Shown: positions 48,461-60,825 of the stretch, in pieces
Numbering within the stretch: position 1 is the first letter of the stretch
Layout of the letters: the number at the start of each line of letters is the position of its first letter
Source: Hepsetus odoe
Lineage: Eukaryota; Chordata; Actinopteri; Characiformes; Hepsetidae
DNA: 64,000 nucleotides
NCBI GenBank assembly: GCA_017165825.1
Contig: CM029374.1
Location: forward strand, 11,161,589-11,225,588
Direction of reading: 5' to 3'
Made by a program: the position numbers and the translations under genes
Notes under the pieces: generated by a model
What the model saw: only the letters and a program-made list of their open reading frames with translations
The model's database searches: none
Told to the model about the DNA's origin: nothing

Positions 48461-49111
48461 CCCAGGATGCTTTAGTCTCTTTAAACAGGGACTAAAACTT
48501 AAAGCTACATTTTAGATCAAAAACATTCTAAATGTTTGGTAAAACCTGACAGAACGGTGTTAATAGTGTGTAGCTGATGGGTCTTTAGTACCCCAGACGA
48601 AAGGTTGCTTTTGTATCTGTGAATGTATTTCCTCTATGAGGGTGGGCCTTTTCTCCTTGTTGCTTTATCAGCAAGCCTGCTGGCTCTTTTTACTGAAGGA
48701 CATGACTTTCCCAAGATGCCCTGGTGAGTATTGTTAGCCTTCTGATTATTTTTTCAACTGATGAACAGTCGTCTCCTTTATGTCTCTGGTTTTCTTATTT
48801 CTCATTAGGTTAGAGCAAGCATCTCATAATCATCTCTATCCAGAAGCTTTGTGTTATTACTATTTAAAGTATACAGAATAGTGCTACTCTATACCCAGCT
48901 TAGCTGTTTAATATCAAAATTATATTCGCTATATATAAAATATATAGATATATATTTAATATATACATATTAAATTTAATATATAGATATGAAATCTTAG
49001 AGTGCTAGAAAAGCAAGTAAGACATGTTTCAATGTGAACAGATGATAAACAATATTTTTTTCATTTAAAATGACATTTATTTCTGGTAAAAAAAAAAATA
49101 TATATACATAC

Positions 49112-49117
49112 TTTATT
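49112..49117 (-). terminator. Polyadenylation signal of gcfc2
   Basis: AATAAA on the minus strand only 12 bp beyond the TAA stop, implying a very short 3' UTR. Another A/T-rich candidate lies a little further downstream. Confidence 0.6.
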
Positions 49118-49129
49118 ACGTCATGAAAA

Positions 49130-52100
49130 TTATGACTTCTGCAGTGATTTTAGTAAATCCCGACAATTATATGACTGTGCGAGAACATTTGTACTATCAG
49201 ATGCCTTGATGGCTCCAAGAAGAAGAAGCACATCAGAAAGAACAGCTCTGTAATAGAAGACAACACTCAGTTAGTGCCTGGAGATGCTCGTTCCAGTTGG
49301 AAAAGTTGAGTGAAAGGGCCTTTTATTAGTTTTACTTTACACGGAAATGTGATCTATGCAGCAGCTGAGGGGCAACTAAAAACAAAGGTTTCATTTTCTC
49401 GTATTACAAGTTTCAAAATTAATAAATTGTACATGTGAAGAGGCACTGGGATAAACTATTGACTACTGTTGCTCTTTTCCTTGCCTAATAGTGAATAAGT
49501 ACAGTGATTTGAATGTGTAACAAATACAGCACTAAGCAAAAGTTTTAGGCAGGTGTGAAAAAATGCTGTAAACAAAGAATGCTTTCAAAAATGGAAGCGT
49601 TAATCATTTATTTTCATCAATCAACAAAATGCAGTGAATGAACAAAAGAGAAATCTAAATCAAATCAATATTTGGTGTGACCACCCTTTGCCTTCAAAAC
49701 AGCATCAATTCTTTTAGATACACTTGCACACAGTTTTTGAAGGAACTCGGCTGGTAGGTTGTTCAAAACATGACTGTGTTTCAACCTCCGTGTGACATTG
49801 ATGATCATCAGCACCTGTTTTTGTGCAAGTGTACATATAAGAATTGATGCTGGTTTGAAGGCAAAAGTTAGTAACACCAAATATTGATTTGATTTAGATT
49901 TTTCTTTTATTCGCTCACTGCATTTTGTAAATTTTTGTGCATTTTTTTTTTTTTCACACCCGCCTAAAACTTTTGTACAGTACTGTATCTGCTTTTTGAT
50001 TGTTTCTTCTATTGAAAGAGAAATGTTTGAAATATTTAGGTAAAACATGTTTCAGTTTTATTGTTTTACACTGGCTGACTCCAGGTTTGGGAAAAGCCTT
50101 AACTTCACACTGTTATTTAACAAAATAGCTGAAGGAAGAAAGAAAGATGAAAGGAAGCTGCCTGCTCTTACCGGAAATTAAACTGATTAATGACACGTGA
50201 TATACTGAATATGTTTAATGCAGTCTAATAGTGGTTTAACCTGATGATTGCTGACTGCTAAGGGATCAAACCTCTTTATTAAAAAGAGACATGTACCACT
50301 ATCATACACGGGCTACAATAATCACACTCCAGTGCCGTTTTAACTTACAGTGGCTCTAAATTCTACACAGTGGATTGAAGTATTAATAAAATGCACATAG
50401 CTACGCTTCACAAAACCGGTATTCTTGTGATTAGCCTATACAAGAGAGCACATTAAAGAAATTTGGTACTATTGTGACTAATTAGTGAAACACCATTAAA
50501 ACCAGTTTAACAGAACTAATTATGCTGTGATGTATTTAATTAAAATAAGGAAAAACATCATAATTTTACTCAGTCCTCAGTGAATGCTTCTAATATTTTA
50601 AGTTCTTGATAAGAGTTCTGATCTTAAAGAATACATTTATTTCACTATACCTGCAGCTGGTGGTGTCCTTATTGTCTTTACATAAGATGTGCGTTGTCTG
50701 CACAAGGTGCTTGCTGAAGTTTTCAAGCTGAGGTAGAGACGATCCTGCATTTAGATCAACAAACCAGGACTTTGGAAAACAACGGACAACCTAATGGAAA
50801 CAAATGTTAACCAACATTGCAGATCATTTCATTACCATTAGTAATATACTAATATTAGTAATATGCTCATAACATGGTAGGTCCATATCATTTCCTTGCT
50901 ATATGTAACACAAGTACCTTTTTACATTTCTGGATTATGTGCTTTGGACTGGACTCGTTGAGAAGGGTGATCATTAAGTATCGATTGAGAACTTTGTCCA
51001 GCATCAGCTCCTTCAGGACATTTTGGGCAACTAAACCATCCCATAAGGCTATGTTTCCAAGCAGCTAAAAAACAGAGAAACAGAGTAAATGGATCTGTAA
51101 AGCTCCATATATATAAAGCTCCAACTGTAGAGCTGTAAAACCTTTTTCTTAAGGACTAATCACACAAAAAAATTAAACTAACAGATTATTAATGAAGCTT
51201 TAAACCTAAGTCAAAGGAATGGACTTTGGCCTCTTTACATTCAAAAAGATACTTTGTTCAATGAAGATCACATAGTCTGTCAATCCCATATGATTTAAAG
51301 ATTACTACAATGCACTCTTCGAAACTGAAATACTTAACCATTATATTTTAGTTAGATATATTCAAAACATTTAAACAGACACATATTTCCTCAATATGAC
51401 AGCTTGAAGAGCTGGAGTGTAGTGATCCATGGACCTTTTGATTAGAAAAGACCCCATGTTCAAACAGCATGCATGTCTTTTAATAAAAAAATTAATAAAT
51501 AAAATTTAATACTGCTTAGTTCTTTACTGAGGAAAGGTTCATGACTTCTTACATCATAACTGTTACCCTGTCTCTCGGTTTCTAATTTCTTTGGATTTCA
51601 GATATTTTTTCCTTTGGTCTGAGGACTGTAATAAAAACACTGTACCTTAACTGCGCACCAAAATTGTCGGTCCTGAAACTCAAACTGTGGGGAATTCTTA
51701 TCATCCAAAAAGCTGAAAGGTATAACAAAATATTAAACAGTGCATTTAATGGTGGAAGATCTTACATTTAAAATGAAAGCAATTCAGTTCCAAGCTCCTA
51801 GGTGTTACTTGTCAAAGAAAATTATATATAAATCCTATGACCCAAGGTTTCTGAACATTATCCAATCACCCAGCCTTTACCAATTTGCTTTCTTCTTAGT
51901 GTTTCCCGTTCCCCAGGTAAGTGATACATATACTGAACGGTAGCAGAACTGCGCAATGAGACTAGCCATCACAAATGGGCTCTTGTCTAAGCAGGTGTAA
52001 GATTTTTTTATTACCCATGTTGAAGGGAACATTAAGAGGAAAAACACCAGTGTGTTCATACAACGATACAGCAAATTAATAAAAAAAACTTTATACCAAA

Positions 52101-55100
52101 AAAAAAAAAAAAAAAAAAAAAATTCAGATTGTTCTGTTTGAGTATTGCTAGATAAACCTTTTTTATACTTACGCTTTTGGGTAAAGTGGGATGAAAACAT
52201 CATTATCCACAGCACTCCTCAGTTTCTGGATAACAGCTTCCAAAAAGGCCTGAGGGGATTACATAAGCCATTTTGGATTTACTATAGCTTCAACCTACAA
52301 TATTTACATCAGCAAAAGGTACATTAGATCAATACCTTGACAGGCTTGCTTTGTTCACCATCAAAAACAGAGTAATCCTCTTGTATTCTCTTGCAAAGTG
52401 CTGCCAGACACTGAGACTGTCTTTGAGACAAAGGGTCCCATACAAGCTCCACAAATCCTGCAGGGAATAAAAAGCAAAATACTGGGTTTGTAATAAAAGC
52501 TGTTGCAGAGATGTTCTGATGTATTAAAAGCAAATGGGATGAAAGTCGGAATTAGTTACTTGGCAAAGATTCAATGTGTTAATTAAAATGTTTTGAAAGA
52601 ACATGAATTAATGATACAAATTTTCAATCCTGATAAAGAAAACTTCAGCAGACAAAGGTAGACTTATCAGGAAGACACTTGAAAGTCAGGTACGTACCTT
52701 GCATTTTGGGGAGAACAGTCTTTTCTATTATAGCAGGTAATGTTTTCTTATCAGTATTCTCAGATTCTTCATAGCCTTGTCCATGGCAAAACTTCTCAAC
52801 GGCAGAGTACCATGGCAGTGCCTCAAAGTCTTCACCCTCTGCCTGTGAGATTAAAACTCAATGTTCATAGTCTTTCAGAAATGCAGATCTAGCATCTACG
52901 GCCAACAGCAATTAAGGAACTAAGGAAGGTCTTCATGATATATTCTGTTTTCTTCTTTATTTTTGGAAACTAATATTATTAGTAGCCTGATGATAACCTT
53001 GCACTGTATAATTACAGCCAATAACGACACTAAAAGCACAAGAACAATACCATCAAGAGCCAATCCACAACTTTATTGTTCCAAAGGCAAGATTCCAAAC
53101 GTTACACAAGTCTATCATTGTACTTTTCTTTGGATAAAAGTGTCTGCTAAATATGTAAAAGTTTACAATAAATATTATGCCGTTATGTCAGTGTTCAGTC
53201 TTGTGCCCTGTTGAACCTATCTAGCCCCAACTTTCTGGTAAACAGTGTGAAATTGTCTTCAAATCTAAATAAGTAAAATTTACAGTTATTAGTGTCAATG
53301 AACACAGTTAGGTGCAATTACAGGCCTTTAAATTTGTATCGATGTAAAGTTATGAGAAGACATGTATCAATGTGGTGTTAGATTTGGTTGATATATCTCA
53401 ATATGCTTTTCTAAGATGCTGCAAGTTCTTAACCCACTGCAGGATTCATCACAAAGAGAGCAGTGTGATTTCATTTAATTCAGCAGAAGTACACGGTGTA
53501 TGACACTTAGAAATAAAAACTGATTCTCAGTATAAATTATTTTATTCTTAACTCTTTGTTCTCTTCAACTTCTCAGTTGACAGTTGACAGAAGGGTAACA
53601 AAAAAATATATTAAGGTACCTTTAGAGGGTTCCAACCAATAAGCTGGTGTCGTATCAGAGGAGCTAGGAGCTTAGGAAGGCACAAACCAACGTAAGCATT
53701 GCTGTAGGATTCTGCAAAGGAGACTCGCCATTCGTCAAACCTAGACAAGATTTTCTTGACATCATAGAAATCCTCTTGGACATCTGCAAAAATCTCCCTT
53801 GATCTCTTTAATATGTCAGCTGTGGAAAAGGAGGGCATGACATGGGATTTGCAGGCCAATGCTGATAGTTATTATTTATGTAAAAATGTCTTTTATTTAT
53901 GCTGATACATTAAAATTTGATGATACAATTATGAAAATGTAATTTTAGTTCAAGAACATCCTTGAAAAATTCACACCTCTATTGCTCTGCAACTCTGCCT
54001 CCTGCTCTGCTGATGGTTCCAAGTCTGCTGGGATGATACTCCCACAATCATCTTCTAAGTACATGCTGGAATATGATCAGAGAATGCAACATTACATACA
54101 AAAGTATTAAAAAAAAAAAAATTACTTGAAACACTTGTTGTTTTCATCATCAAATGGCTAGGTTAGCTCACCTGTTCTCACTTGGGTTTGTGCGCCCAAA
54201 TGCCTCCTTTTTACTGTCTGAATTAGAGCTGTCTGTATGACACAGAATATTTTACAGTTAGCAAATAGCAAAGTATTTTCCATATGGAAGAAATGAAATA
54301 AAAACAGTGATAAATGCTCCATTTAAAACAAACTGTCAATAATGCCCAAAAATGACAAGCAACAGCTTTTATTTTAAATGAATTTTACATTAAACTGATC
54401 GATAACTGAATAATTTAACCCCAAAGTGAAGAGAATTTAACTCCAGGACTTTCATCATCACAAATGAAACAGATATACTCCAATGTTATGTTCCACTTAC
54501 AAGTTAACTGCTGGAGGCGTGTGAACTCCTGCTGTACTGCTTGTCTCCTCTGAGACAACAGTGACTCGGCCTGGTCAATATAAAGACTGTGCATGTCCAG
54601 CTCCACTGAGTTTATGGACACCATCTGAAAACAGCGTATATATTGCATTCTTGCATTACTGCTGACAAGTCATAACTCGAGAGGGAATGACGTGTAGTTG
54701 ATGCTGTTTCAATTGACTTAAAGATTCTGCATTAACAGACTGATTATAGATATGGTTGTGAACCATGCTATAATTGGTAATGAGAGTTTTGAGTTGTGTG
54801 ACAGCTGTGTGTTACAGAATTATGCAGATGATCTTGCACAAGTCTGTACAGCAGAATCACTTACAAACGACAAAATCTTTTCAGATTAAAATAAAAAAAA
54901 AAAATACTCTGATATGAAAAGTGCTTAAGATCACTTGTACAGTTTTAGGGATATACACATTTTGGTGGCCTAGTGGTTTGAATGATTTGAAGGTCATAGT
55001 TTCAAGTCTAAGACCAGTAGGTTGCCCTGAAGTACCCTTAAGCAAGGTACTACTCGGTGTGCCAGAACAAATTATATTTGACCTTCTCAGATAGACACTC

Positions 55101-58100
55101 GAGGAGGTTCTGTGAGAAGAGATTCATGCTGCGGTAGAAACTGAGCTGTTCATCAGCGTGGTGGTTCTCAAGATTTTCCAACGTGCTTCTGGCACTCTCC
55201 ATGTCTGATTGCATCCTCCTGAGCTCAGCCTTTCGTGCCCGGTGAACTTCCTTCAGAGATTCCAGTCTAGAAAACGGCAAAGACAGACTATAAATGTCTG
55301 TTGTTAAACAAAATTATAATTACTTAATAGAATAGAAAAAGAGTGATACTTTTATATTTGGTCCGTTGCTGTGGCATGATCAAAGTTAGAATTAACCCAA
55401 TATACAGTTAAACATTCTAAACCTTATGACACTAGTTCCTAATATAACAATACTATATGATTTAATTCCTTCTTTTTGTGAAAAATATTTTTGCTTTCTG
55501 AAAGTGAAGCCATTCCAACCTTATGAAACATTCAAATGTAGGTTTGGGCAAAGATGCGACATGCTCAAAGAAGTCCTCAAAAATTCTTACTTTCCAGTGA
55601 TTCTTTTCTTTACGATATGAATGCTGACAGGTGGCAGTGTCTCTGGAATGTCAACCTGTTTCTTCTGCCTGAGAGGCCTGAACTGATCTCGGTTTTGCTT
55701 CTGAGAAAGAAAAAAAAAAGTAGAACTTCAGTTTATTCATATAGTAGTGTTGGTAAAACGTAAAACCATATTTAAAGAGGGTTTATGAAGGGTTTACAAT
55801 AGGTTACTAATATTTATTTACAAATATAAATAACCAGTTAAAACTAATAAAAAGGACCACGGTGACCCCTTTTATCTGATAAGGGTTTTTTGATTATGCT
55901 TAAAGCTGTCTAATGGGGAAGAAAGTGATATAACTGACTAGCAAAATGAGGTTTCATAGTGTAACTGTATGTAAATTTTGGCAAGTAAAACCTGCCCTTT
56001 TATTCTTGTAATAAGTGCTTATTATTATTTTTTGGGTGCCATGACCTAACAATGACCGTCAATACACATTTCAACCCATTCATATCCTATTTCAAAAGTT
56101 TGTTTTATGGTATATATTATACACACATATACATACATATATTATATATATATATATATATGGTGCTTTGCTTGAAAACATTTACCTGGTGTCTTTTAAC
56201 TCCTTTCCTAATCTGCTGCTCCTCCCAGAGATGTTCATCTTCCTCCACCTGGCTATCAGAGCTGCACCCTTCACTCCCACTTCCACCTATACCTATATGT
56301 ATGCGTGTATATACATATACATTATATATGTATCCGCGCGTGCAGACACGCACACGCACACACACACACACCTTTCTACAAAAGGCAATATGAAACACTA
56401 GGACTTTGTACATGTGTAATATTCCATTTCTTACCCATTGTCTCAGCCATTTGCTCTCTGAGTGTTTTGGATTTTGGCGCAAACTGAATTCTGCGCTCAT
56501 GATCATCAGGCTCATTATCACTGTCATGATGTTTATCACTCTGGTCTTCCTCTCCGTCTCCGGACTCTGGAGTGCTTTCCCGATTCCCATCCAGAGGAAT
56601 GTAATCTCGCTGGGTCCTGGCTCTCCTCCTCTGCTCCTTAGCAGCAGAGATCTTCTTGGCATCAGGGATGTTCACTGCAGTGAACAAACCATGTCACTTG
56701 TCTATCTACTAATGCGAGCCAGACCAATTTTGGGAGTGGACAGAATACCTGTCTGTGCTTTTAAAGTAGTGCTGGAAGAGCTGGATGATGTAGACTTAAT
56801 TTCACTGTCGCTGTCTGGAGTCATGTCCTCAGCAGAACTGCCAGCACTGCTACCGGAGTGCTTGTTCCGAGCCATATCATTTGCTTTATAAAAAAAATTA
56901 AAAAAAAAGACATGCTTTGAGCATAGAACCCAAAAAAGGCATTATTTGCTGCAGCACTTTGGTCATCAGCAAATGGTACAAAGAAGGATTTACCTTGTTG
57001 CGGAGGTGTCACTTTGATGGGTGATTCTTCCTTTTTGCGAAGTTGGAAAACGACGGCTTTACTGATGGATCTCTTCACCTTAAAGTCACACTCCACAATT
57101 CCTGTGAAGAGGTTCATTTTAGCAACATAAACAGAATGTTTCTATTAAAGTTGGAGAACCAGGTACAGAAATAATTTTCTTTTCAAGTAGCTTATAGCAC
57201 CATTTTTACATACTTTTAGAATTTTTCCCCCATGACTGAACAGAAAGTGAAAGTGACTGTCACCATGAACGCAGCAAATCCACTCTGCACGTTGAAGGAC
57301 AATTAAATTATCAGAGTAATTTAAAGCCTTTTTATGATTTATTTAGGAAAATTAATGTAACATCTATCAAGAATTACAATGTAATTAAAAATGAACTTAC
57401 ACTGGAATCTTTTTGTTTTGCTTAAATAATTTAAAAAACTACAACAGAAAACAGTGGTTCTCATAAAGGTCTTCTGCGTCGACATTTGACTTTTTCATGT
57501 GCAAAAAGCTAAAAAAAACGACAGATCAGTTTTAGAATAATTCATGGCCTAAATAAGGCAGAGGCAGGCTAGTAATTAGGCCCTTGACCCCATGACTGGG
57601 GGATCTTGGTTTGAGCTCCTGAGCTTCCTAGTTTAATACCAGGGGTACCCTTGAGCAACCGTCCCCCAACACTGCTCCCTGGGTGCTGCATATCACAGCC
57701 CGCTGCTCCACATGAAGAACAAGTTAAATGCGAGGGAAGCATTTCTTTGTGGGTCAGTGTGTCTTCTTCACAAGGACAAAGTCATTTTTACTTTGCTTTC
57801 TCTTAAAGGGGAGGGGTTTCCGTATCCTTATATGGTGTTCCCGAGGGCATGAATTAAATCAAAATAAAAATAGCTTGTTTAAAATTATTTATTACAATCA
57901 TGCCCATCATTTCACACTTTCCCAAATATACAAATTCATCTGCGGGGCAGAAAGTTGGAGATGTTTGCAGCCCTGCTGCAAATGTTATCTATATTTTATT
58001 ACAACTAGTCAACTTGGAAAGTTCACATGAACGCCCCACAAGTCATCATTTTCTCTGGGAAACTCTGGGGTGATTCTGAAACCCATGTTTTCACGATGGG

Positions 58101-59349
58101 GTTCACTTCAACTTCAACGTAACAGAGAGGAGAGGTTCAGTGATGGATGTTACTTCTTTATTTTAACATTGCAGCTACTTTCACTTGCCGCTTGTGTTCA
58201 TCATAATCAGTAACCTGTGTGCCCTGGACTAGAACGAAGATTCAAGATTCGGTAAATCACATACACAGATCTTCAAGGACAAAATGCAGTGACATGTGCT
58301 CCTGAATTACTCTGCAATACCGTGACAAACTAAATCTAGAGATCACAAAACAGAGCAGATACCAATACCACATACAGGAAATACTGAATGTATAAAAGTA
58401 TTTACAAGATGGAAATGTGTGAACACAGGAACACATGTGGGTGGCACATTGTTGATAACATCCATTAATTTAAGTGATAACTGATCTTATGGCACATTGT
58501 CCTCATAGATAAACGTAAATCACGTATATCATTTCACAGTGTGGGCTATTTTTTTTGCCCACAGCCAACGGATGGCTGTGATTGTCACATTATCTGAGGT
58601 CAGTGTACAGCTTTAATTCACCTTTGATTCTGTTGTTACCATAAGTTAGTGATCATCCATCATTATTTCTCATTTTCAACAACAAAACACCTGAACATGA
58701 TCTACTGTACTTCAGATTTAACCAGAATTTTACCGGTGGGTTCAAACCCCTTACCAGTAGGTTGCCCTGAGGCACCCTTGATTAAGGTACCACCCCCGTC
58801 ACTGCTCCCCGGGCGCTTTCATAGCTGCCCCCTGCTGCACGGTGTGTGTTTGTACATGGGTTAAATGCAGAAGGCCAGTTTCGTTGTGGTTCACTGTGTG
58901 CTGTGCTGTGTGTTCTAACAATGACAAGAATAGTCACTTTCACTTCACTTAACCAGTGAGATCTTACAACAGCAGCGTATGAACCTGCTTCCCACGTGAT
59001 CTCTTAACTTTCGAGTCACTAACTCATATTTACCCTACATGCTCGCAGCGTCAGACTCACCGTCCGGATCCTCGCTGAAGCTCAGAGTCTGACTGTGGGA
59101 CGGGTCTAGTCTCCTCTCGGCCGAAGTCTCCTCCGCGTCTTCGGAGCTGCAGCTGTCTTGTTGTGGTTGAGGCGCTGTGTTCGCCTTCGAGCTGCACGAA
59201 ATGCCTCTTCGCGGCGCGTTTAAAGGTTTTAAACCGAGCACGGCCGTGTCTGCATCGTGACCTCCCTCAGCGGCTCTTTCTTCTTCGTCCTCTTCACTGG
59301 ACTCTTCTCTGCGCGGCCTGAATGTCCGCCTGGCTTTCCTGCTGAACAT
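49130..59349 (-). CDS. gcfc2: GC-rich sequence DNA-binding factor 2 (GCFC-family splicing factor)
   Basis: Eighteen in-frame exons in transcript order: 59349-59061, 57101-56994, 56883-56749, 56674-56435, 56286-56186, 55700-55591, 55266-55083, 54624-54501, 54232-54172, 54065-53977, 53819-53620, 52842-52698, 52457-52336, 52249-52173, 51712-51646, 51064-50918, 50790-50651 and 49247-49130; 2,457 bp, about 818 residues (human about 780). The N-terminus is acidic and disordered. Signatures: IPDAKKISAAKEQRRRARTQ, EPDDHERRIQF, WEEQQIRKGVK, a coiled coil (about 330-450), then the GCFC domain (LCLPKLLAPLIRHQLIGWNP, ELVWDPLSQRQ, DNDVFIPLYPK, LLGNIALWDGL). EPDDHE-RI and DWNP/GWNP-type residues point to GCFC2 rather than PAXBP1. 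GCFC2 is a nuclear protein linked to spliceosome disassembly and intron lariat handling. The ATG at 59,349 opens MFSRKARRTFRPRREESSEE, the family start. Confidence 0.95.
49527..49985. mobile_element. Palindromic Tc1-like non-autonomous element, copy 4
   Basis: From CAGCACTAAGCAAAAGTTTT to TTTTGTACAGTACTG; same family as 722, 17,801 and 38,580. In the last gcfc2 intron. Confidence 0.85.
54962..55057 (+). mobile_element. SINE fragment next to a gcfc2 splice donor
   Basis: GGTGGCCTAGTGGTTTGAAT, CAGTAGGTTGCCCTGAAGTA and CCCTTAAGCAAGGTACTAC match the SINE at 43,086. It ends about 25 bp from the donor of gcfc2 exon 7 (exon edge 55,083). Confidence 0.75.
56110..56162. repeat. (AT/AC)n microsatellite
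   Basis: Alternating ATAC/ATAT units just inside the gcfc2 intron after exon 5. Confidence 0.9.
56293..56373. repeat. (AT/AC/GC)n microsatellite at a gcfc2 acceptor
   Basis: Alternating purine-pyrimidine run of ATGT, GCGCGTGC and CACA units lying directly upstream, in transcript sense, of the gcfc2 exon 5 acceptor. Confidence 0.9.
57550..57745 (+). mobile_element. Old SINE copy in gcfc2 intron 1
   Basis: Degraded head followed by GGGGTACCCTTGAGCAACC, CACTGCTCCCTGGG and GTTAAATGCGAGGG; same family as 43,086. Confidence 0.65.
58736..58950 (+). mobile_element. 5'-truncated SINE in gcfc2 intron 1
   Basis: Begins at the B box (GTGGGTTCAAACCCC) and is well preserved to AACAATGACAAGAATAGTCA. Confidence 0.85.
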
Positions 59350-60800
59350 CCTGTGGCTGCTGTTAACTCTGCTGCTGAGGCGAATACTGACACCTTTACT
59401 GCTACTGTTTTAAACATTTACACCAGAACCACTCCAAACCGCCATGAACAGCACCTCATATCCGCATCCTGTCCACAATTCAAAACAAAAGTCCCCCCAC
59501 AAAACAAAAGGGTGACCCACAGGAGCGCCTCTAAAGATCCTTATCTCGATCAAACAACAGCTTCCACTAAACCTCATCAACCTTGAAGACTATGAAAGTC
59601 TGCAAAAAAATATCACAATATCGATAATATTTCTCTTTATAATTTCATAATTTTTTTAAATAATTGCAGACTTTTATTTGTATAAATTATTTTTAATGGT
59701 TTTGGGTTTCAGGTCATTAAGAGTTAAGATCCAATACTGACGTCTGGACGGTACACCAGTAGGATTTTTTTTTTTTTTTAAACGTTCATTAATATAAAGT
59801 AGTATTTGTCGTATTTATGAAGTGTAATAGTCCACAGTTGGCCTTTGTGGCTCTAAACACTCTTGTAAGGTCACAGAGCTGCTATGGACCTGCTACTTTT
59901 CATAACTCAGCAGTTAGTCAGACGGTCAGACATCTGCTATAACTAGAAAAGCAGTGTTTAGAGATGTGTTACTGAGAAAGTTTCAGTAAAAATTCAGGGT
60001 CATTTTCATGGAGAAAAAAAATGATTTTTGCTTTCCCTTCTTAAATAGTTAATCACATGCATGTTAAAAACCAGGCGACACCGTGGATAGTGCCGTCGCC
60101 TCACCACAAAAAGGTCCTGGGTTTGATTCCCAGCTGGGTCGGTTTGGGTCCTTTCTGTGAAGAGTTTGCATGTTTTCTTCATGGGTCTCCTCTGGGAGCT
60201 TAGGTTTCATTGCTGTATTAGAACCAGCCTTCCCCAACCTCCTGTGGGAGTAGAGAGAAGCTCTTCTGGTGGTGAAGACCCTCTGCTAGTCCCCAGTTCA
60301 CCTTCGTTACCCACTTGAGTTGACCAGGTGTGTGGCAGCCTCACCCAGCGTCTGATCTACCCCTCTCTTCACCCTCGTTTCCAGAACAATATCGATTCCA
60401 CGACTACAAAGTTGATCATTAACAGTTGGCTTAAGAGGCTCTGGAACCATGTTCCTCAAACATGCCATACTCAAAAGCCCAATAAGAGAAAACAAAGCTT
60501 TTCCTCCCAGTTATTCTGTAGAGTCAAGAGATCTAGCCGGTTATGAACACAGTAAACCTCATTATTCAGTAATGAAACTGGGCTTTTGGGAACACATCAC
60601 AACACATGCTGTTAATCTGATTTAAACGTAATGCGTGCCATTTCATCAGTCCTTCAACGTAAGACAGGAACACCTGTGACAGTCCAGCAGAGGGCACCAA
60701 AGACACATCGGTGACAGCATGTATGAACTTTGCTGTTTAAAAGTGTTTTCCAGTGATGTTTTCTTAATGCCAAATCTAAATAACCACAACCAAACATGCT
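59350..60800. other. gcfc2 upstream region / spacer to the 14-3-3 gene
   Basis: Head side of gcfc2 against the 3' end of the 14-3-3 gene. No clear TATA box or CpG island was identified. It contains a V-SINE head fragment at about 60,069-60,185 (GGTTTGATTCCCAGCTGGGT, AGTTTGCATGTTTTC) and a CTCF-like match at 60,684-60,699. Confidence 0.5.
60684..60699 (+). promoter_or_regulatory. Candidate CTCF-type site
   Basis: CCAGCAGAGGGCACCA closely fits the vertebrate CTCF core (CCASYAGRKGGCRSY). It lies between the gcfc2 promoter side and the 14-3-3 3' end, a usual place for an insulator. Confidence 0.45.
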
Positions 60801-60819
60801 AGGTTTATAAAATGTCCTT

Positions 60820-60825
60820 TTTATT
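60820..60825 (-). terminator. Polyadenylation signal of the 14-3-3 gene
   Basis: AATAAA on the minus strand, implying a 3' UTR of about 1.4 kb (62,236 down to about 60,800). The UTR contains an A-run on the plus strand at about 61,225-61,248. Confidence 0.6.

Noticed and set aside
49130..59349. Naming the GCFC gene paxbp1
   Set aside because: The EPDDHERRIQF and IPDAKKI blocks and the overall length match GCFC2 better than PAXBP1.
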